A DNA stretch of 64,000 nucleotides from Heterocephalus glaber (Eukaryota > Chordata > Mammalia > Rodentia > Bathyergidae), in contig NW_004624783.1 in the NCBI RefSeq assembly GCF_000247695.1, positions 7,222,146 through 7,286,145 on the forward strand. Direction: 5' to 3'. The notes below the pieces were generated by a model. That model ran no database searches, was not told where the DNA came from, and saw only the letters and a list, made by a program, of their open reading frames with translations. The position numbers and the translations under genes are program-made. Of the stretch, positions 57,391-64,000 are shown in pieces. Each line of letters begins with the position of its first letter. The stretch's first letter is position 1.

Positions 57391-58774
57391 CCCAGCTTTG
57401 CCAGCCCACCCGCCCGTCTCTCTTCCCATGGCTTGACATCGAGAACCTTGAGAGCTTGTTTGGAGGTTCTCGAAGGGGAGCACAGCTACTTGTACACCCT
57501 TGACCGAGGAAGCCGTCCTCCTCTTTGACCCAGTGCGCAGCTTCAGGAGGGACACACATGGAACGGTGAGGGAGGAAGGGGACACTGGCCTGGGCAGCCA
57601 GATCAGCCGAAGCAACCCTGGCGATCAATGGGGTGACAGATGTTGCCGCCAGATCGCCCTCACATCTGGCTTAAGGTCTAGGAAGCTGCCCAGACGCCCC
57701 TCCACCAGGCCCTGAGTCCTTCCTCCCTTTGCCCCATTAAGAACCACGCTGCTTCCCTTTTCTTTACTGGTTCCCTCCTCTCCCTGGTGCCCTGTGACCT
57801 GCTCCACCCCTGCCCCTGCACTTGCTTCTGGTTTTACTTCTTCCTCCGGGCCTTGGACCCACAGCTCAAGCTGGCCCCAAACCCTGAGGAACCCCCCGAA
57901 GGCCAGTCCTTTTGTACTAGCCCCCACTCCTTCATTTAAAGGCCTAGATCCCAGCTGTTCACTATTGCCTGGACCTCTCCTATCTCCTGTAAACGCTGCG
58001 GTGAAGACCCCTCGCCTTCCAGCTGGGTGTTCCCCCCCACAAAGCTGGGCGCCCTGAGTCTTCCTTGGGCCCCCATCCCCACCCTTGATGTCCACCCAGA
58101 CCCCACCCCCCACTCCATTGGATTCAAGCCTCCTACCATCTGCTGAGCTCAGCATTCCCTGCACCACTTCCCTCCCTGCCGCTGGGCTTCGTCACAGAAG
58201 GGCCAGGGCGTCCCTCTTGCCTGTAGAAAGCACATGCTGAGTGTGTGGTGCTGGGTTGAGGAGGAAAAGCAGGGGAGGAAAGCTCACTGCAAACCTCAGC
58301 TTCCCGGGGCCCCTGCAGCAGGATTAGCTGGGCCTTGTGTTGCCAACACAGGAGCGGGCTGGCAACCTTCAGTGCCTTCCTTTGTCCCAAGAGGAACCTA
58401 GGTGAAGCTCAGAGTCTGCAGCTGTCCCCATCAGGTAGACATGTCGCAGCCAGATGCAGGACAGTCACCCATCTTCAGTGTGGGGAGCAGAGAGGACCCT
58501 AGGCCTCAGGCTCCTGAGCTCTTAAGAGCCATACTCATTCCAAGCCCGTGTGCCTCAGGACCAAGGCTGGGGATCTCTTGAGGTAGAAAAAGAGAGACTC
58601 AATCCTAGCCAGGATGGCAGGATGGGCCCTAGATCTTGGGGAGCACTGGGAGATGAGAGCCACCTTCCCCTCTCTTGGCCCCTCCCAGGCAAGAGGCGGG
58701 TGCCACACCTCACTAGAGGGGACCTGGGGTTGTGTTCTTACTGGCCAATGTCCTGGGACCTCAGGTTTTGTTAT

Positions 58775-59125
58775 TGTTTGTTGTGGCACTGAGGATTGAA
58801 CTCAGGGCCTTCATACTAAGCTATCTCTCTTTTGTTTTGTCTTGTTTTGTTTTGTTTCTTTAAAACAGGGTCTTGTTATGTGGTTTAGGCTGGCCTTGAA
58901 CTCACTATGTGTCCCAGGCTGGCCTCAAACTCACGGTGATTCTCCTGCCTCAGCCTCCCAAGTGCTGGGATTACAGGCATGCACCACCACACCTGGCCTT
59001 CAAACCTTTCTTTATTTTATTTTGAGACAAGTTTTCACTAAGTCACTATGTTGCCTAGGCTGGGATCAAACTTGGAATCCTCCTGCCTCAGCCCCCCAGA
59101 GTGCTGGATTACAGTTGTGAGTTCA
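58775..59125 (-). repeat. Antisense SINE cluster
   Basis: 58780-58830 ID part (ACTGAGGATTGAACTCAGGG), 58835-59000 B1 with duplicated right half, 59012-59125 7SL-type monomer. Same layout as 25960-26306: an old dimer split by a younger B1. Confidence 0.75.
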
Positions 59126-59526
59126 AGGGACCTCCATATTTTGCAGTTCTCCAAGCCAGGAGCCAGCTCCAACCTTGATACCCACCCAGGCCACTGTGCC
59201 AGGCAGACTGGGGCCACCAGTCTGGGGGGCATGTGGGGTCGTGTGGGATTCAGGAGAGTCTCTGCCCACCTGGGCCAGTCCAGAGGGCCTGGTCTCCTCT
59301 GTCTCTCTGGGGGCAGCATTTCCAAAGCCACAGGGATGCTGAGATCTCCTCACAGCTGGCCAGAGGCCATGGCCGAGGGATGGGTGTGAGGGGCAAATGG
59401 GAAGAAGAAAGAGGCACTTGCTCAGGCAGGAAAGAATTTGCAGGGGCTTCCTCACCAGCCCCCAACTCTAAGGATGGTTGGCTTTGCAGTAGCAGTCATC
59501 GGAGCATCTAGAAAGTCCAGGCTCAG

Positions 59527-59648
59527 AGCCTGGCAGGGTGGCACACGCCTCTAATCCCAGCCTTGGGGAGGCTGAGGCAGGAGGATTATTGTGAGTTCCA
59601 GGCCAGCCTGGGCCACAAAGGGACACCCTGTCTCAAGACAAAAAGAAA
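59527..59648 (+). repeat. B1 SINE
   Basis: AGCCTGGCAGGGTGGCACAC ... GGACACCCTGTCTCAAGAC. Single right-half unit. Confidence 0.87.
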
Positions 59649-60109
59649 AACAAAGTTAACTAAACCATGAGTGACACTGTATCACTTTGGAGTCAGGTGG
59701 ATAACTAGATAATAGAATAAGGAGACCTTGACTCTGTTAACCCCTTTTTATACATTTTTTGCCTTTAATTGCCAGTCAGCCACTAGGAGGTGGGCGTTAT
59801 TTTCTACTGTTTACAAAGGAGTAAGCAGAGAACCTTGCTAACCTCTCCACTTCTTTGCCTTCTTCGTATTATTTTTAGTGTCCCTTGGCTGGTAGAAGCA
59901 GCACCCAGATCTCTGCCTTCCCCTTCCCCGGTGTTCTCTGTGTGCCTCTGTGTCCAAATAGCCCCTCACATAAGGGTCAAAGTGGACCCAGACCCCCTAA
60001 TTATGCGTGCAGTGACCCTATTTCCAAGCAAGGTCACATTCTGAGGTAGTGGAGGTTAGAACTTTGACACATGAATTTAGGAGACAGGGACACAATTCAT
60101 CCCTAACAG

Positions 60110-60268
60110 CCAGGCATGGTGACACATGACTAATCCCAGCACACAGGAGGCTGAGGCAGGAGGATCCCCGAGTCAAAGCCAGCCTGGGCTACATAGTGAG
60201 TTCAAGGCCAGCCTGGACTACATAGTGAGACCCTGTCTCAAAAAAACCAAGACCGAAATAGAACAAAA
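60110..60268 (+). repeat. B1 SINE
   Basis: AGCCAGGCATGGTGACACAT ... GAGACCCTGTCTCAAAAA, with a clear tandem CAGCCTGG..TACATAGTGAG duplication. Confidence 0.92.
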
Positions 60269-61671
60269 CAAGCCAATTCAGCCTGTAACAGTATTTACAA
60301 CTTAACCTACACTGCACCAAACATGGGGGTCGAATTTGTTCTCATGACAACTATACTAAGCAGGCTTATGCTTTATCTTCATCTTAAACCACAGAAGTTC
60401 AGAAAGGTGAGGCAATTTACCCCAGAACACACAGCATACTGTAGAAGTGATAGCAGGAATCTCAACAGTGGCTGCTCAGCAGAGCACAGAGTAAGGCAGA
60501 AAAGGCAGAGATGGAGTGAGGAGGAGCCAGAGTCACATGGGAAGCAAAGCCTGAGATCCAAGGTTACCCCAGGCTCCCTCAGGGACAGCCAAACACGACA
60601 TTTGATCCTCTTCCAGGCTGGGAGTTCTTGAATTAATTAAGGAAAGGTATTTTTAGATAAATGACTGAATGAACTCGGAGGGGCTGTTTCCTACTGGCAC
60701 TAAGAACCAGGTGGGCTGTTTCCGCAGGATTCCCACTCTTCCAGGCCTTTCAGAGTTATTTTCCAAGTGCACCCTTCTAGATCCTGTGAAGGATCCTGAG
60801 CAAGAGCAAAGCCCTGGGGCTGGTGGAATGGGGGGCACCCTGCCCCAAACTCTCTGCGGGGCCCACACAGCCCTCCAGAAAGAGGCTTTGCCCTTCTTTG
60901 CTCTCCTTGGACACAAGGAATGGGTCCCAGACCCGGCCTTCTCTACCTGGGCCACTCAGGGACGCACACAGTCAACATTACTCGCCCTGATTAGCATAGG
61001 GAGCTCTTCCCCAGGGCGGCTGCTGAGTTGCCCCGCGCACGCCCCCTAGTGGCAAGAACGGACATGACACAAGTCTCAAAGCCCTGGGAGGCGGGGCCGC
61101 TGGCAGCGAGAGGGAGGGAGGGTTACTTTTCCCTCTGCCCCTGGCGGGACCAGGAAGCACCCGGAGCAGTGCTGGGCACCTGCTCACCTGTGTGGGTGCA
61201 TTCTCTGTCCTGCATATGTCACCCAAACATCGGTCCTGGTCTGTTTGTAAATCACCCCTTCTGTACAGGACTCATCTCCCAGGAGACTTTGGGGTTTGGC
61301 AGAAGTTGATGGGTCCCCTGGTCTTGCCTGTCCAAGGGTGCAGGACCAACCTTGAAAACATGCTAAGTGAAGGAAGTCAGATCATGATGGACCACATGCG
61401 TAAGACTTCACTTATATGCACTATGTAAAATGGGCAACTCCTGTGAGAAAACTGTAGATCCATGGCTTGCCTGGGGCCCAGGATGTGGTGGAAAGTAGGG
61501 TACAGGGCTTCTTTTTGGGGTGATGAAATATTCTAAAATTGATTGTAGTGATGGTTGCACGAGTCTGTGAATACAGTCGTCCAACAGTATCTGTGGGAGG
61601 AGGAGGAGGACTGGTTCCAGGACCCCAGCAGATACCAAAGTCCATACATAAGTCCTGTGGATGGATATATA

Positions 61672-61835
61672 TATTGGTACCAGGGATCGAACTCGGGTCC
61701 TTACACTTGCAGGGCAGGTGGCAGAACCACTGAGCTAAATCCTTGGCATAACTTTTTTTTTTTGGTACCAGGTATTGAACTCAGGACCTTGTGCTTGTGA
61801 GGCAGGCAGAGGAACTGCTGAGCTATGTCCCACAT
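61672..61835 (-). repeat. Two tandem ID-like SINEs inside the DNA transposon
   Basis: 61675-61748 (GGTACCAGGGATCGAACTCG ... AAATCCTTGGC) and 61752-61835 (GGTACCAGGTATTGAACTCA ... CTATGTCCCAC), same orientation, separated by a poly-T. Confidence 0.88.
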
Positions 61836-62035
61836 ACAAATGGTAGAGCATTTGCATAGCACCTAAGCACATCCTCATGTGTGCTTCATATCTAGATTAC
61901 TCACAGTACTTAATACACTGTAAACAGCCATTATACTTCATTGTTCAGGGAGTAACGGCAAGAAAAAAGTCTGTACCTCTTGGTACAACTGCAAATACAG
62001 TATTTTAAAAAATATTTTCAAACCATGGTTGGATG

Positions 62036-62182
62036 CCAGACGTGGTTGCACACACCTATGATCCCAGCACTTGGGAGGCTGAGGCAGGAGGATCACCAAG
62101 AGTTCAAGGCCAGCCTGGGCTACATAGTGAGTTCAAGGCCAGCCTGGCTACATAGTGAGACCCTGTCTCAAAAAAAAAGAAA
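62036..62182 (+). repeat. B1 SINE inside the DNA transposon
   Basis: GCCAGACGTGGTTGCACACA ... GAGACCCTGTCTC plus A8, with tandem CAGCCTGG units. Confidence 0.92.
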
Positions 62183-62324
62183 TCAAACCAAAGTTGGATG
62201 GATGTGTGGATGTGGAACCATTGGGTATGAAGGGCCAACTGGATAGTAAATTATGGAATTGTACACTAGAAGTGGGTGACTTGTATGTTATGAGAATTAT
62301 ATTTCAAAAAAGCTGTTACCAACA

Positions 62325-62530
62325 AAGGGGGTACCAGCTGGGTGTGGTGGTACACGCCTGTGATTCCAACATACTACAATGAATGAATAAATAAATAAGG
62401 CCTGGGGGTGCAGCTCAGTGTAAAGACCTTTGATTCAAGGCTGGGGATTTGGCTCAGTAGTGCCGCTTCCTGCCTTGCAAGAGCAAGGTCCTGAGTTTGA
62501 TCCCTGGTACCAAAAACAAAGAAACAAACA
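62325..62530 (+). repeat. B1 5' fragment, old ID piece, ID-like SINE
   Basis: 62333-62368 B1 start (AGCTGGGTGTGGTGGTACAC) cut off early, 62400-62436 ID 5' piece, 62438-62530 full ID (GGCTGGGGATTTGGCTCAGT ... CCCTGGTACC). Confidence 0.8.
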
Positions 62531-63558
62531 AAAAACCCTTGGTTCAACCTCAAGTACCACCGGATTCCCTTGGCCCACTGGGTGCCAGGACATCTGGTGC
62601 CTCAAGATGGCCTAGCTGTAGTATTGGTCCACTACCTCTACCCTCTTGCCATTGGATTCTCCCTTGTGTCAGGTGGCAGGAGCAGCTGCCATCCCTCCGG
62701 CCCCTCCCTAAGGTCCTGTTAGCCCATAAATTGGAGGTGCGACTTACGGTGCTGGGTGAGACTCTGGATCAGGGAGTCCCTTAACTAGTCTTGGCCCAAA
62801 CTCCTGAGAGACAGTGTCTCCTCTAGCCACTCGCTGGGAAGATGGACGCTGGCAGCTCAGAGCTAAGGGCTCAAGAGGGTGGCCGAGAGGTTCTGAGCTA
62901 AGCCAAAGCAGAGAGGCCTGGGAAGGCAGGCAGTGCCCCTATTCAGCCAGCCCCCATCTAGCCGCCTGTTCAGTGCCCACAGATGTGGTCTGTGGGGCAA
63001 AGATGACAAAGACCTGGCCCCAGGGCGCTGGGGCAGAGTCAGCATGGATCCTCAGCAGAGAGAGGCCCAGGGCTGGGGGACAGCTGGGGAGCACCGGGAG
63101 AAGCTGTGGTCCTCAGTGAGCAGAGAAGTCCAGGCAGTGGGAGAGAATCAAGCAGACATCTCTGCAGTGGCTGCAGATCTGGAACAGCCAAGGCTGGGGT
63201 GACAGCCGGTTCCTGTCCTCTGGTGAAGCTGCTTCTATTCCCCACCTGTCAGTTCCTGGGGTGGCACAGCACCACCTCCTAGAGCAGCGGGGGCACAGAT
63301 CCTAGTGACCTGACTGTCCCTGTAGCCCCCAGTGCAGGCCCAGCTCCCACTGAGGATGCCTGGCTCACGTGTTATTATCACTGCCACCAGTAGTGGACAG
63401 GGGGATCCCAGGGCCCAGGCTGCCACCCAGGGCTGTGAGCTGCATAACTCTAGGTGTTCTCCTTTACCTCACTCCCTGTGGTCTGTCAGAAACTTGGCTA
63501 ACCCACAGGAACTGTCTTGAGGAGTGGCAACTTTTACTAATTCACACAAAAGTTGCCT

Positions 63559-63645
63559 TGGGCCAGGGATTTAGCTCAGTGGTTCTGGCATCTGCCTCCC
63601 AAGCAAAAGGTCCCGAGTTCAATCCCAGGAAACCCCCCCCCAAAG
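63559..63645 (+). repeat. ID-like SINE
   Basis: GGGCCAGGGATTTAGCTCAG ... GTTCAATCCCAGG; the usual GGTACC end is changed to GGAAACC. Confidence 0.87.
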
Positions 63646-63667
63646 TTATTAAATTACAGTGAAAACT

Positions 63668-63895
63668 CCAGCAGAGCATGGTGGCACAAGCCTGTAATCC
63701 CAGGAGGCTGAGACAGGAGGATCACAAGTTCAAGCTCAGCCTGGGAAACTTAGCAAGATCTTGTCTCAAAAAGAAACATAAAAAGAGACTGGGGATATAG
63801 CTCAGTGGTAGAGTGCTTGTCTTGCATGTGTGAGGCCCTGTGTTCAATGCCCAGTACTGAAACAAAAGAAAGAGAAAGAAGAGGAAAGAAAAAAA
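63668..63895 (+). repeat. B1-ID fused SINE
   Basis: AGCATGGTGGCACAAGCCTG ... GATCTTGTCTC, A-rich linker, then GGGGATATAGCTCAGTGGTA ... TCAATGCCCAGTACTG and a purine-rich tail. The clearest dimer in the window. Confidence 0.9.
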
Positions 63896-64000
63896 ATCCA
63901 GCTGCTCAGTTGCATTAGCCACACTCCAGGCTCTCTGTTAGCTTCGTGCGGCCATCATACTGGGCAGCCCAGACACAGAAAGCACCATCGTTGCCGAGAG

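Larger units (their letters stand above)
61573..62252. mobile_element. Tigger-like DNA transposon remnant, split by SINEs
   Basis: The left end CAGTCGTCCAACAGTATCTG with GGTTCCAGGACCCCAGCAGA and the right end GGAACCATTGGGTATGAAGG then GCCAACTGG match in inverted orientation the ends of old mammalian Tigger-class elements. Interior pieces at 61840-62030 lack any transposase frame. Two antisense IDs and one B1 sit inside. Confidence 0.6.
53900..64000. other. IRF5 upstream flank, no supportable gene
   Basis: GC-rich single-copy blocks at about 55640-56770, 57000-58770, 59130-59520, 60270-61570 and 62540-63560 alternate with SINEs. Long open frames occur on both strands at once and lack codon pattern, domains or plausible splice context. 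In other mammals the next gene beyond IRF5 on this side is KCP; I found no cysteine-rich KCP exon here. Confidence 0.6.

Noticed and set aside
57625..58167. 180-codon minus-strand frame
   Set aside because: Glycine-rich, no recognisable motif, with opposing frames over the same bases.
62814..63202. KCP first exons at the right end
   Set aside because: KCP is expected on this side of IRF5, but no signal peptide or cysteine-rich VWC-type pattern appears in any frame here.

Overview
The window is mammalian nuclear DNA, almost certainly from a rodent outside the mouse/rat group. It carries dozens of copies of a tRNA-derived ID-like SINE (body ending in GGTACC plus an A tail), B1 elements with a tandem duplication in the right half, and fused B1-ID dimers. 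I saw no B2 or B4 elements, which a murid should have. The exact family (hystricomorph, castorimorph or other) cannot be fixed from the sequence alone.

Two protein-coding genes are recognisable and face each other tail to tail. TNPO3 (transportin-3, the nuclear import receptor for SR-type cargo) lies on the + strand. The window holds its last 14 coding exons (1439 to 35965, about residue 387 to the C-terminus, 537 codons), a spliced 3' UTR (35966-35996 joined to 37730) and a poly(A) signal at 38845. The 5' half of the gene lies off the left edge. IRF5 (interferon regulatory factor 5) lies on the - strand and appears complete: eight coding exons from the ATG at 50074 to the TAA at 46098 (499 aa), a 3' UTR ending near an ATTAAA at 45548, and a CpG-rich promoter with a candidate non-coding first exon near 53.5 kb. 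All splice junctions I placed are GT-AG and keep the reading frame. The TNPO3-IRF5 pairing matches the known mammalian arrangement.

Layout: 1-38.9 kb is TNPO3, with AT-rich introns full of SINEs, L1 pieces, old DNA transposons, an ERVL-MaLR provirus-like element (31371-34855) that was later hit by an L1 and several SINEs, and two copies of a hAT-type MITE with 8-bp target duplications (6770-6849 and 24422-24719). 38.9-45.5 kb is the convergent intergenic spacer, mostly L1 and SINE. 45.5-53.7 kb is IRF5, GC-rich and SINE-poor inside the coding part. 53.9-64 kb is the upstream flank of IRF5: GC-rich single-copy blocks between SINEs and one broken Tigger-like transposon. I found no supportable gene there.

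The most noteworthy non-genic signals are the hAT MITE pair, the nested MaLR/L1/SINE block, several datable nested SINE insertions, the TNPO3 3' UTR intron placed 31 nt after the stop, and a possible unidentified processed pseudogene at about 23.3-23.8 kb.
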